A stretch of DNA of 64,000 nt from Colwellia sp. (GTDB lineage Bacteria; Pseudomonadota; Gammaproteobacteria; Enterobacterales; Alteromonadaceae). The DNA is taken from NCBI GenBank assembly GCA_029938115.1, contig JAPYOP010000006.1, positions 36,619-100,618 on the forward strand. The letters are read 5' to 3'. The position numbers were made by a program, and so were the translations under genes. How positions within the stretch are numbered: the stretch's first letter is position 1; each line of letters starts with the position of its first letter. The notes under the pieces are model-generated. The model worked only from the letters and a program-made list of their open reading frames with translations. It did not search any database and was not told the DNA's origin. This document shows, in pieces, positions 17,471-26,632 of this stretch.

Positions 17471-20040
17471 TGTTTACTCATACAAAATTATCACGTTCAA
17501 TCATCAAAGTCTTGGTCGCCACTCTCTTTAGTTGTACTCTTATTGGTTGTATACATGAGGCGAAAATAAATCATGCAAGTACAACAAGTTCAGAAGCGAA
17601 AAATAGCCATAACTTGGATATTTGGCCTAAGTTAAATATCCAAGTAAAAACTAATGTTGAACTAGAGAAAAAAATTACGAAACTACTCGAAGTCATGACC
17701 TTAGAACAAAAAATTGCCCAAATGATTCAGCCCGAAATTCGTCATATTACCGTAGAAGATATGCGAAAATATGGTTTTGGTTCTTATCTAAATGGCGGTG
17801 GCGCTTTTCCAGATAATAATAAGCATGCAACGGCAAAAGATTGGATCAAACTTGCTGAAAATATGTATCAAGCATCTGTTGATGATTCTATCGATGGTTC
17901 AGCGATACCAACGATGTGGGGGACCGATGCGGTTCATGGCCACAACAATGTTATTGGTGCTACTTTATTTCCGCACAACATTGGCTTAGGGGCGGCAAAC
18001 AATCCAGACTTAATTGAAAAGATTGCGGCAATTACAGCAAAAGAAGTCATGGTTACCGGTATTGACTGGGTATTTGCCCCTACTGTCGCCGTTGTTCGTG
18101 ATGATCGTTGGGGAAGAACCTATGAAGGTTATTCAGAAGACCCAGAGATCGTTCGTCATTATGCCGCATCAATTGTCAAAGGCTTGCAAGGACAAATGGG
18201 TAAAGATTTTTTAGGTGAAGAACGTGTTATCAGTACGATAAAGCACTTTTTAGGTGACGGTGGTACAGAAGGTGGCGATGATCAAGGAAACACTCTAGCT
18301 TCAGAGCAAGACTTATTCACCATCCATGGCCAAGGTTATGTGGGAGGATTAAGTGCCGGGGCACAATCGGTCATGGCATCATTTAACAGTTGGCATGGAG
18401 AGAAAATTCATGGTCACAACTACCTATTAACCCAAGTATTAAAAAATAAAATGGGCTTTGATGGTTTTGTGGTCGGTGACTGGAATGGTCATGGTCAAGT
18501 TAAAAGTTGTAGCAATGATAGTTGTCCACAAGCTATTAATGCGGGTTTAGACATTTTTATGGTGGCCACTGATGCATGGAAATCTTTGTATGAAAATACC
18601 ATCATTCAGGTTGAAAATGGCGAAATATCATTAAACAGAATAGATGATGCTGTTAGTCGAATTCTTAGGGTTAAACTGCGAGCGGGACTTTTTGATAAAC
18701 CAAGCCCCGCTAAGCGACTGCTATCAGGTAAAATTGAGTATATTGGCTCTGCGGAACATCGTTTAGTGGCACGACAAGCAGTGCGTGAATCCTTGGTTTT
18801 ATTGAAAAACAGAAATAATATTTTGCCGTTATCACTACATCAAAATATACTACTCACGGGTGATGGTGCAGATAACATTGGTAAACAATCAGGTGGTTGG
18901 TCGGTCACTTGGCAAGGCACAGGCAATGAAAATAAAGACTTCCCAGGCGGCACTTCAATTTATCAGGCCATTAAGGCGCAATTAGCCAATGGGGATGGTA
19001 GTTTACACTATAGTGTTAATGGTTCATTTGAGACTAAGCCTGATGTTGCCATTGTTGTTTTTGGTGAAGAGCCGTATGCCGAAGGAAATGGCGACCTTGA
19101 TAATTTAGAGTTTCAACGGGGTAGTAAAAAAGATTTGGCATTACTTAACAGGTTAAAAGCACAGGGCATAGCGGTTGTATCAGTTTTTATCAGTGGCCGA
19201 CCACTCTGGGTTAATCCTGAACTCAATGCCTCAGATGCATTTGTCGCTGTATGGTTACCTGGCTCTGAAGGAACAGGTATTGCCGATGTATTATTGCGAA
19301 AAGTTAATAACGAGATAAATTATGATTTTGCGGGTAAGTTATCTTTTTCTTGGCCAGCAACACCCAGACAAACCAGCATAAACCGCTATGATGAAGACTA
19401 TCAGCCATTATTACCGTATGGTTTTGGTTTAACTTATGCAGATAGCAATGTTTTATCCGATGATTTAAATGAAACAACAGGAAAGGAAAACACGGAATTA
19501 GCCTCAAAGAAGATATTTGAGGGGGGAGCAATATCACCTTGGCATTTATTTGTCAGCACCAAGGGGGGACGTCAGGAAATGACTTCGAGTATTGTGGCAA
19601 ATGAAGTAGTTCATATTCGTTCCATTGATAAATTAATTCAGGAAGATGCTCGCCAAATAACCTGGAATGGTACCGGAGAAGGAAAGGTCGAATTAAGCAG
19701 TCAGTTTTCTGAAGATCTAAGAGCCTACTTTGAAAATAATAGCGCTTTGTTATTAGAAATAAAACGTGATTCTTCGATTAGCGCTCCGGTATTATTGGCG
19801 ATGAACTGTACAGAACAATGCGAAAGTTCCATAGATATCAGTACCATGCTTAAAGAACTGCCGCAAGGTGAATGGAAAAGGATCAGTATAGATTTAGCCT
19901 GTTTTATTAATAAAGGCTTAGATCCAGGAAAAATTATCACTCCCTTTATGCTATCAACCACCGGGGAATTGGCTTTGAGCTTAGCTCATGTTTCCATTCA
20001 ACCGGGGTTGGCTGTAAGTGCGTACTTGGTTTGCCATTAA
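17470..20040 (+). CDS. GH3 exo-beta-glucosidase (ExoP-like) lipoprotein
   Basis: A lipoprotein signal ends in LIGC (Cys27), so the enzyme should be anchored in a membrane facing the periplasm or outside. The GH3 N-terminal barrel shows MWGTDAVHGHNNVIGATLFP and DDRWGRTYEGYSEDPE. The catalytic nucleophile is Asp337 in GFDGFVVGDWNGH. The C-terminal GH3 domain follows (VFGEEPYAEG region). About 180 further residues (to 856) form an extra beta-rich domain like that of the marine exo-1,3/1,4-beta-glucanase ExoP. It would release glucose from the non-reducing ends of laminarin or cello-oligosaccharides. Translation is coupled to the 51-codon ORF, and a LacI-type operator lies 220 bases upstream. Confidence 0.92.
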   Translation: MFTHTKLSRSIIKVLVATLFSCTLIGCIHEAKINHASTTSSEAKNSHNLDIWPKLNIQVKTNVELEKKITKLLEVMTLEQKIAQMIQPEIRHITVEDMRKYGFGSYLNGGGAFPDNNKHATAKDWIKLAENMYQASVDDSIDGSAIPTMWGTDAVHGHNNVIGATLFPHNIGLGAANNPDLIEKIAAITAKEVMVTGIDWVFAPTVAVVRDDRWGRTYEGYSEDPEIVRHYAASIVKGLQGQMGKDFLGEERVISTIKHFLGDGGTEGGDDQGNTLASEQDLFTIHGQGYVGGLSAGAQSVMASFNSWHGEKIHGHNYLLTQVLKNKMGFDGFVVGDWNGHGQVKSCSNDSCPQAINAGLDIFMVATDAWKSLYENTIIQVENGEISLNRIDDAVSRILRVKLRAGLFDKPSPAKRLLSGKIEYIGSAEHRLVARQAVRESLVLLKNRNNILPLSLHQNILLTGDGADNIGKQSGGWSVTWQGTGNENKDFPGGTSIYQAIKAQLANGDGSLHYSVNGSFETKPDVAIVVFGEEPYAEGNGDLDNLEFQRGSKKDLALLNRLKAQGIAVVSVFISGRPLWVNPELNASDAFVAVWLPGSEGTGIADVLLRKVNNEINYDFAGKLSFSWPATPRQTSINRYDEDYQPLLPYGFGLTYADSNVLSDDLNETTGKENTELASKKIFEGGAISPWHLFVSTKGGRQEMTSSIVANEVVHIRSIDKLIQEDARQITWNGTGEGKVELSSQFSEDLRAYFENNSALLLEIKRDSSISAPVLLAMNCTEQCESSIDISTMLKELPQGEWKRISIDLACFINKGLDPGKIITPFMLSTTGELALSLAHVSIQPGLAVSAYLVCH

Positions 20041-20544
20041 TCTATAGTTCAATAGGTCGCTCCCTGAAACTGCCTAGCACCGGCCTTAAGTGGCAACCTA
20101 CTTTTAACAGTATTTACATTAATTAGAAGCATTGGAGAGTTTTTTCATAGCTGATTCATTTTTGCTTAGATCTTCTTTGCTAAGATCAATTTAGAACTGA
20201 AGTGTTATTGATAAAACACTTTAAAATATTGTCTTATGTCCAACTTGGCGCAAGCGAAGTCCACTTTACCTCAATAAGTTTGTATTAAAAAATGACTTGT
20301 TAGATAGTTGTCTAAAGTAACGAGTGCAGGCCTTTTATCCTTCGATGGGAATACAGCCATTATCCATTAAGTGAAGTCGCTAAAAGTTATTGCTAATATT
20401 CTTTCGCTTTATTCGAGGCGGCAACAACCTTATAGGTTTGTCAGAGTATATTTCAAGTGAACTTTTATTGGCTAGGGGAGAATACAATGGTAGTCGTTTC
20501 CAAATTATTAGCTGCAAAGTAAATTTTATGAGACGAACGTAATA
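20041..20544 (+). other. Intergenic region between GH3 and GH30, with one mini-ORF
   Basis: No gene of normal size is visible in these 504 bases. An 11-codon ORF (20487-20522, product MVVVSKLLAAK) has an excellent ribosome site (AGGGGAG) and may be a leader peptide or a remnant. A small hairpin, AAGTGTT/AACACTT, lies at 20200-20221. There is no GGAAGCGCTTCC site here, so GH30 may have separate control. Confidence 0.4.
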
Positions 20545-22260
20545 ATGCAAAAAATTAATATACGAAAATATGTCTTTATAGTGGGTTTATCTACGACTGC
20601 ATTGCTCGGTTATATTTCTCAACTTCAGGGTAAACAAGTGATTTCTACTGTTTCCAATCTAAATTACGCGATTTCCGCTACCACCGAAATTCTATTGACT
20701 AGCGAAGCGGGAGAACAAATTTCTCGTCAACAAAACCTGCCTTTCAAACAAGGTATAGCCAGAAATAATGTCATTGTTATTCGGCCAGACCTGATCAAAC
20801 AAACTATCACAGGTATAGGTACCTCTTTCACCGAGTCATCTGCATATGTCTTAGCGCATTTAGATGAGGTACAAAGACGAAAAGTCATGAACAATATATA
20901 CGGCGAAGAAGGGGCAAATTTCTCATTGGCTCGAACTCATATCGGTGCCACTGATTTTTCAGTCAAAGGAAAATATTCGTATGCACAAGTCAAAGACGAT
21001 GCTTCATTGACGCATTTTAATATCGCTCCAGATAAAGATGGTTTCAGTGCAAATGAGCATTCAGGCATTAAAAATGAAAACTATGATTTGTTACCTATGA
21101 TCAAAGAAGCATTAGCCATTAAAAATAATCAAAAGGACAAAGACTTAAAGATCATTGCCTCGGCTTGGACTGCACCTCCATGGATGAAAAATATAGAAGA
21201 CTGGTATATTAAAGGTACTCCTGAGAATAATTACCAGGGTACTGGTGGTGAACTGAAGCCAAAATACCTTGGTACGTATGCTGACTACCTCATTAAGTAT
21301 CTTGATGCTTACCAAGCAGAAAATGTAAATATCTGGGGATTAACACCGGTAAATGAACCCCATGGAAATAGTGGTCAATGGGAAAGCATGCATTTTACCC
21401 CTGAAAGTCAAAATGACTTTATTAAGCAGCACTTAGGTCCAAAATTACAAGATAGTGCTCATAAAGAGGTTAAGCTACTCATTTACGATCAAAATAGAGA
21501 TGGGCTTGAACATTGGGCCAATGTGATTTTTAGTGACGATGAAACCGCCAAATTTGTTCATGGTGCTGCTGTTCATTGGTACGAAAGTACTTTTAAGGTT
21601 TATGAAGATGTCTTTGATAGGGTTCATAATAAATTCCCCCAATTCTCAATCATTCATACCGAAGGTACTATCGATGACCTTGGTAAGGATGCTCCCAATG
21701 GTATTCTAGACCCCGTGCTATTTAAAGAATCGGGTTGGTTTAATAATGATGAATTTTGGTGGAATGCCAACGCCACTGACTGGGCTTATACCGCAACGTG
21801 GGCGCCAGAGCCACAAGATCATCCTATTTACACACCCGTTCATCGCTACGCAAGAAATATCATTGTTAGTTTAAATCATTGGGTTGAGGGCTGGATTGAC
21901 TGGAATATTGTATTGGATAGAAATGGAGGCCCTAATCATGTAGGTAACTTTTGTGGTGCGCCTATCATGATTGATACTGAGACACTTGAGGTTTATTACA
22001 CTCCTATTTATTATATATTGGCTCAATTCAGTAAAACGATTCGTCCAGGTGATAAAGCAGTACAAACATATAAGTATCTTAATGGACTTAATGATGATGC
22101 ATTACATGCGAGTGCAACAATCAATGATGCGAGCTTGTTAAGTGTACAGTTATTGAATACCACCAAAAAGCCAATTACTTATTTTTTACAGCTTGGTAAT
22201 CAATATGCTGAAATAACCATTGCAGCTAATGCACTTCAAACCGTTAGAGTATCGATTTAA
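20545..22260 (+). CDS. GH30 glycoside hydrolase (probable endo-beta-1,6-glucanase)
   Basis: The 571-residue protein begins with an N-terminal hydrophobic helix (YVFIVGLSTTALLGYI), so it is exported or membrane-anchored. The GH30 barrel shows GIGTSFTESSAYVLAHL, SLARTHIGATDFSVKG and IASAWTAPPWMKN. The acid/base is Glu271 in TPVNEPHGN and the nucleophile is Glu373 in IIHTEGTIDD. A beta-sandwich tail ends the protein (NGLNDDALHAS...ANALQTVRV), as in glucosylceramidase-like GH30 members. The set of sequence features suits the GH30 group that contains beta-1,6-glucanases, which would remove laminarin side branches. Exact specificity is an inference from context. Confidence 0.88.
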   Translation: MQKINIRKYVFIVGLSTTALLGYISQLQGKQVISTVSNLNYAISATTEILLTSEAGEQISRQQNLPFKQGIARNNVIVIRPDLIKQTITGIGTSFTESSAYVLAHLDEVQRRKVMNNIYGEEGANFSLARTHIGATDFSVKGKYSYAQVKDDASLTHFNIAPDKDGFSANEHSGIKNENYDLLPMIKEALAIKNNQKDKDLKIIASAWTAPPWMKNIEDWYIKGTPENNYQGTGGELKPKYLGTYADYLIKYLDAYQAENVNIWGLTPVNEPHGNSGQWESMHFTPESQNDFIKQHLGPKLQDSAHKEVKLLIYDQNRDGLEHWANVIFSDDETAKFVHGAAVHWYESTFKVYEDVFDRVHNKFPQFSIIHTEGTIDDLGKDAPNGILDPVLFKESGWFNNDEFWWNANATDWAYTATWAPEPQDHPIYTPVHRYARNIIVSLNHWVEGWIDWNIVLDRNGGPNHVGNFCGAPIMIDTETLEVYYTPIYYILAQFSKTIRPGDKAVQTYKYLNGLNDDALHASATINDASLLSVQLLNTTKKPITYFLQLGNQYAEITIAANALQTVRVSI

Positions 22261-22436
22261 TGAGCCTTATGTCTTAGATAAATCAGAACGCAATAGCGGC
22301 TTTGTTCAAAACACGCGCCATAAGTAACCAAAGGTAGCCCTTTTTGAATAACCGTTATGGTATGAAAATATTATACTAATGACGAGTTTGAGTTACGTTT
22401 TAATTAAAACGAAAACTCTTCAATACGAGTATCCTA

Positions 22437-22940
22437 GTGAATAAACACCCCTTTGAAATATTAACCCTGTGTAATGGTGCTAAATTGATTTTTACCCCAT
22501 GCCCAGGAAGCGCAACAGTAACATTGGACGAGTCAGTAACACAGTTAAAGCAAGCCGGGGCTTCGGTATTACTGACTTTGATGTTCGCTGATGAAATGTC
22601 AAAAAACCAGATAACATTACTTCCAGATGTTTGTCATAAGAATCAAATGTCCTGGATACAATTGCCTATTATTGATGATCAGGCACCCAATATAGCGTTT
22701 GAATCCCTTTGGCTAACCTATAAGTCAGCAATATTGAATGTGATTAATAACCAAGGGACTATTGCTGTACATTGCAAAGGAGGCACAGGACGAACAGGGT
22801 TAGTCATTGCCCTAATCTTGTTAGCGAGTGGTTGGCCAAGTGATAAAATTATTACTAAAGTGCAAAATATTCGACCTAAAGCGCTTATAAACACGGCCCA
22901 GTTAGATTATTTTAAAGCTCAAGTGCGCCTAAAAGTTTAA
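22437..22940 (+). CDS. Protein-tyrosine/dual-specificity phosphatase-like protein
   Basis: A GTG start at 22437 gives 167 residues. The P-loop HCKGGTGRTG is a perfect C-x5-R phosphatase active site, with the nucleophile Cys and the phosphate-binding Arg. An upstream general-acid Asp is likely within LPIIDDQAPN. The fold is of the cyclin-dependent-kinase-inhibitor-3/DSP type seen in several marine gammaproteobacteria. No signal peptide is present. The target is unknown. It stands 176 bases after GH30 and converges on the LacI-type gene. Confidence 0.82.
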   Translation: MNKHPFEILTLCNGAKLIFTPCPGSATVTLDESVTQLKQAGASVLLTLMFADEMSKNQITLLPDVCHKNQMSWIQLPIIDDQAPNIAFESLWLTYKSAILNVINNQGTIAVHCKGGTGRTGLVIALILLASGWPSDKIITKVQNIRPKALINTAQLDYFKAQVRLKV

Positions 22941-22972
22941 TACTAAAGGAAGGTTCACTCGTCTTTATTAAG

Positions 22973-23061
22973 GTATCACCCAGTTTTCTCAATGAAATTG
23001 AAGAGGGCGTTCAGGGGGATATTTTATCTGTTGGTTGTTGGTTATTGGTTTTGGGTGATAC
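22973..23061. repeat. Inverted repeat between convergent phosphatase and LacI genes
   Basis: GTATCACCCA (22973-22982) returns as its exact reverse complement at 23052-23061, enclosing 69 bases. It may form a long-looped terminator for both converging genes or mark the ends of a tiny insertion. Confidence 0.45.
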
Positions 23062-23066
23062 ATCTT

Positions 23067-24074
23067 TTAAGTATTATCATGTTCTTGGGTAGATTCTCGC
23101 AGTACTAACTCGGTAGCAAACAGATTTTGAATGGTTATTTTTGATTGTTTGTACTTGTTTTTTAACACCCAACGAACGGCCATGCGAGCCATTTTATTTA
23201 CTGGATTTTCAATTGTGGTGAGTTGAGGATATAAATATTCAGAAAAATAAACGTTATCAAAGCCAATAATAGAACAATCATCAGGAATATTTATTTTCTT
23301 TTCACGTGCAACTCGCATTGCCGCGGATGCCATTTCATCATTTGCACATACCACCGCCGTTAACTTAGGGTTGTTTTCAAGTAAAGTTAACATGCCCTCT
23401 CTACCGCCTTTGGTGGTATAGTCAGCTTTATATAACAAGGTCTCATCAAAGGTAATATGGAATTCTTTTAACGCTTTTTTATAACCACTCAATCTGTCTC
23501 GAGCGTCAGCTTTAGTTAATAGACCCGAAATATAGGCCACTTCACTATGCCCACTATCTAATAAATGTTTGGTGGCCATATACCCCCCCAATTCATTGTC
23601 GATATAGATACAGTTTTGTTCTATTTCAGCTATATAACGATTAATAAGGATGACTGGGATTGAACCATCACAAAGTTTGATCAGATATTCATCTGAAACT
23701 GAATCTACAGACAAAATTAACGCATCGCAATTCCTGTCAATTAAAAATTCTATTGCATCTTTTTCTTTCTGAAGGTTACCTTGGCCTGAAATAATAATGG
23801 CATGCTTGTTTGCCGCGCTTAATTCATTTTCAACACCAGATAATAAATCACTATAAAAAGGACCGCTAATTTCAGAAACTAAAACGCCAACACTATTCGA
23901 ACAATTAGATGCTAGAGATCTCGCGGTGAAGTTTGGCCGATAGTTTAGCTTCTCCATCGCATCCATTACTTTTAATTTAGTCTTTTCGCTCACATGTTCG
24001 TGTTTATTCATTACTCTTGAAACCGAGGATAATGAGCACCCTGCGAGTTTGGAGACTTCATAAATTGTCGTCAT
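23067..24074 (-). CDS. LacI-family transcriptional regulator, probable beta-glucan repressor
   Basis: The N-terminal helix-turn-helix is canonical (TIYEVSKLAGCSLSSVSRVMN, then a hinge at NYRPNFTARSLAS), followed by a periplasmic-binding-protein-like effector domain (NSVGVLVSEISGPFYSDLLSG, VVCANDEMASAAMRVA). The 335-residue length is standard. LacI-family proteins bind palindromes centred on a CG step. The repeated GGAAGCGCTTCC sites ahead of glucan genes here are the right kind of target, and this is the only intact LacI-type gene in the window. No such site precedes its own gene. The inducer is probably a beta-glucan-derived oligosaccharide. A decayed relative lies at 34730-35356. Confidence 0.92.
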   Translation of the reverse strand: MTTIYEVSKLAGCSLSSVSRVMNKHEHVSEKTKLKVMDAMEKLNYRPNFTARSLASNCSNSVGVLVSEISGPFYSDLLSGVENELSAANKHAIIISGQGNLQKEKDAIEFLIDRNCDALILSVDSVSDEYLIKLCDGSIPVILINRYIAEIEQNCIYIDNELGGYMATKHLLDSGHSEVAYISGLLTKADARDRLSGYKKALKEFHITFDETLLYKADYTTKGGREGMLTLLENNPKLTAVVCANDEMASAAMRVAREKKINIPDDCSIIGFDNVYFSEYLYPQLTTIENPVNKMARMAVRWVLKNKYKQSKITIQNLFATELVLRESTQEHDNT

Positions 24075-24176
24075 TTTTTCTTGTTATATTGGAATGTTAT
24101 CCTCTTACTTTAACATGAAACTTATTATGTTTTCAAAAATATGCATGTCACTGAAAAGATAAAGTTCAATTCATGT

Positions 24177-25073
24177 TCAAGTTGTTGACAGAAACTGGTT
24201 TTCTGTTGAAACACGCCATCGTCCAGGGCTTAATTGATAGTTTTTTTTAAAACGATGGGCAAAACTAGCACTATCAGCATAACCAATGCTAAAAGCAATT
24301 TGCTCTAAATTATAATTGGTGTAGCGTAACAGGTAACAGGCATATTCCAATCTAAACAAAGTAATATATTTTATTGGTGTCATTGCCGTTTCTTTTCTAC
24401 ACATACGGTAGAACTGAGGCTCTGACATATGCATTTTGGCAGCCAGAGTTGAGACCGACCATGGTAGTTGTAATTGCTTTTTAACGCTGCGCATCAGTAA
24501 ATGAAATTTAAGTTGCTGTTCGCTTAAATTCGAGTTTTCATTGAGTGTTTCTTCAATTTGATACAGTAATACTTCCACTAATCGCAAAATAATATCAGAT
24601 TCAAAGCGTCCATTGCTGTGATTAAATTCTTTGATCAATGACATCGTTTGATAAAGGCGATTGGCATCTGAACTAATAAACACATCAGGGTTTAATTGGT
24701 GAATATAATTATATTGAGGGCAATCATGTAACATTAACCAGCACATATCCCAGTAGTCTCCGGCAAGTTCATACAGAAAAGGTGTACCTGCCGGAATTAA
24801 AACAATACTGCCTGGTTTGATGTTATGTTCGGTATTGTTAAAGCTGATTTTACCTTCGCCAGCATTGGTTGAAAGTAAGTAATGAACATGAATGTTTTTT
24901 TGATTGTTTTTGTCTAATACGTTTGACGTTCCTATTTTACCAATTTGGTATTTTGTACGTAATGTTGAGATTCCTGCATATGCAATCAATGAGTTGACAT
25001 TGCCTGGTAGTTGTTCGAAATTAAAAAATTCTTCTTTGCAATCTTGATGAATGTTAAGGATATCTTGCCACAT
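24177..25073 (-). CDS. AraC-family transcriptional regulator
   Basis: The N-terminal half is a cupin-like ligand-binding domain (HYLLSTNAGEGKISF, IKPGSIVLIPAGTPFLYEL). The C-terminal ~100 residues carry the double helix-turn-helix: SVSTLAAKMHMSEPQFYRMC for the first and LEQIAFSIGYADSASFAHRF with RFKKNYQLSPGRWR for the second. Such proteins activate sugar-use genes on binding a monosaccharide or glycoside. It faces the MATE gene across a 116-base divergent promoter region and lies between the LacI gene and the rest of the glucan locus, so either could be its target. Confidence 0.9.
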   Translation of the reverse strand: MWQDILNIHQDCKEEFFNFEQLPGNVNSLIAYAGISTLRTKYQIGKIGTSNVLDKNNQKNIHVHYLLSTNAGEGKISFNNTEHNIKPGSIVLIPAGTPFLYELAGDYWDMCWLMLHDCPQYNYIHQLNPDVFISSDANRLYQTMSLIKEFNHSNGRFESDIILRLVEVLLYQIEETLNENSNLSEQQLKFHLLMRSVKKQLQLPWSVSTLAAKMHMSEPQFYRMCRKETAMTPIKYITLFRLEYACYLLRYTNYNLEQIAFSIGYADSASFAHRFKKNYQLSPGRWRVSTENQFLSTT

Positions 25074-25189
25074 ACTATTTCACTAATTGATAGTTTTGAA
25101 CATGATATATGATATTTTTACATATGTTCTTTTTTTATCAGTATTTTAAAATATAAAACTCGATCAAATTGTAGTGAAAGTATTTTTAT

Positions 25190-26566
25190 ATGGTTGCCCG
25201 AAACATTTCTTTATTGACCCACAGCATAAAACTAGCATGGCCTATTTCTCTGCAAAGCATTTTAGTGACTATGTTAAGTATGACCGACATTATGATGGTT
25301 GCTCACCTAGGCGATAATGCTGTAGCTTCGGTTGGTTTGGGCAATAGAGTACAATTTGTTGTTTTGATTATTTTGTCTGGTTTGGCTTCAGGTGTTGGTA
25401 TTTTATCCGCACAGTATTACGGTGCGGGTAAAATAAATTATATTCGTCAAGCCATTGTCATGACCCTTGTGATCGCGGTCGTTACTTTAATGCCCGTGGT
25501 ATTACTGAATTTTTATTTTGCCGACCAAGTCATACATCTTGCTACAGATGATCATGAAGTCATAGGTACAGGTGCGAGTTATCTTTGGGTTACCATGCCT
25601 AGTTTACTTTTTGTAGCAGTTGTCATGATTTTTGAAAACGCCCTAAGAGGAATGGGGCAAGTGAAATTTCCTATGATATTGAGCATGGCGGCAATCTTTT
25701 GCAATATAGTGCTCAATTACTGGTTAATTAATGGTGGCTTTGGTGTTGAGCCATTGGGCGTTTTAGGTGCTGGGTGGGCTACGTCTATATCACGATTGAT
25801 CCATGCGTTGTTATTAGTGTTATGTTTAGCAAAAATTAAACATGTTATTTTTCCCACACGAATTAAACTTGCCAATTTCAGCAACAAACAAGAGTGGCAA
25901 AAGTTACTGGCTTTAGTTTGGCCCATGATGATGAGTTTTGGTGTTTGGTCATTAGGGACTTTTTTTTATCAGTTAATTTATGGCCAAATAGGGACTCAGG
26001 AACTGGCTGTAATGAGTTTGCTAGCGCCAGTAGAAGGTTTACTCATCGCTTTCTTTTTTGGTTTTGCATCCGCTTGCTCTATTTTAGTCGGTCAACGTTT
26101 AGGCCGTAATGAATTTGTTGAAGCTTGGTCAATAGCCCGTAACTACGCCATAAGTGCACCGATAGTGACTTTTTTTCTTGCCGTTTTGATGCTGCAGTTT
26201 GAATATTACCTATTTAAACCTTTTATGAACTTGTCGGAAGAAACACTGACTCTTGCTCATGATATTTTTATTTTCATTGTTTTTGGCTCCTGCTTGAAAG
26301 TATTCAATATGACAATGTCTATGGGGATCTTACGTGCAGGTGGAGATAATAAATACTGTATGTTCATTGATATTTCAGGAATGTGGCTGCTTAGTATCCC
26401 CTTAACCTTTTTGGCAGCCTTTTATTTTTCACTGCCATTATATTGGGTGGTCTTGGTTGCCTATTCTGAAGAGGTGTGCAAGGCATTTATGTTTGTCTTT
26501 AGAATAAAAAGTAAACATTGGCTGCGAAACTTAACGATTGATTCAGATAATTTACTTAAAGACTGA
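25190..26566 (+). CDS. MATE-family efflux transporter
   Basis: Twelve membrane segments are expected in 458 residues. Family features include SIKLAWPISLQSILVTMLSMTD (shown here by the key Pro and Asp), GLASGVGILSAQYYGAGK in the first half and the corresponding GFASACSILVGQRLGRNE in the second, which reveals the internal duplication. These exporters use sodium or proton gradients to expel cationic compounds. In a sugar locus a role in glycoside or by-product efflux is possible but not shown. It is divergent from the AraC gene. Confidence 0.9.
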   Translation: MVARNISLLTHSIKLAWPISLQSILVTMLSMTDIMMVAHLGDNAVASVGLGNRVQFVVLIILSGLASGVGILSAQYYGAGKINYIRQAIVMTLVIAVVTLMPVVLLNFYFADQVIHLATDDHEVIGTGASYLWVTMPSLLFVAVVMIFENALRGMGQVKFPMILSMAAIFCNIVLNYWLINGGFGVEPLGVLGAGWATSISRLIHALLLVLCLAKIKHVIFPTRIKLANFSNKQEWQKLLALVWPMMMSFGVWSLGTFFYQLIYGQIGTQELAVMSLLAPVEGLLIAFFFGFASACSILVGQRLGRNEFVEAWSIARNYAISAPIVTFFLAVLMLQFEYYLFKPFMNLSEETLTLAHDIFIFIVFGSCLKVFNMTMSMGILRAGGDNKYCMFIDISGMWLLSIPLTFLAAFYFSLPLYWVVLVAYSEEVCKAFMFVFRIKSKHWLRNLTIDSDNLLKD

Positions 26567-26593
26567 ATATGAGAGACGCAAAATAGCTTGTTG

Positions 26594-26618
26594 AAAAATC
26601 AGGTTTAAGCCGGCCTGA
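26594..26618 (-). terminator. Probable terminator of the LytTR regulator gene
   Basis: Read on the minus strand, TCAGG and CCTGA form a short stem with an internal GCCGGC, directly followed by five T residues. It is placed 15 bases after the LytTR stop codon and between converging genes. The stem is only five base pairs, so strength is uncertain. Confidence 0.45.
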
Positions 26619-26632
26619 GGTTATTCAAACTA

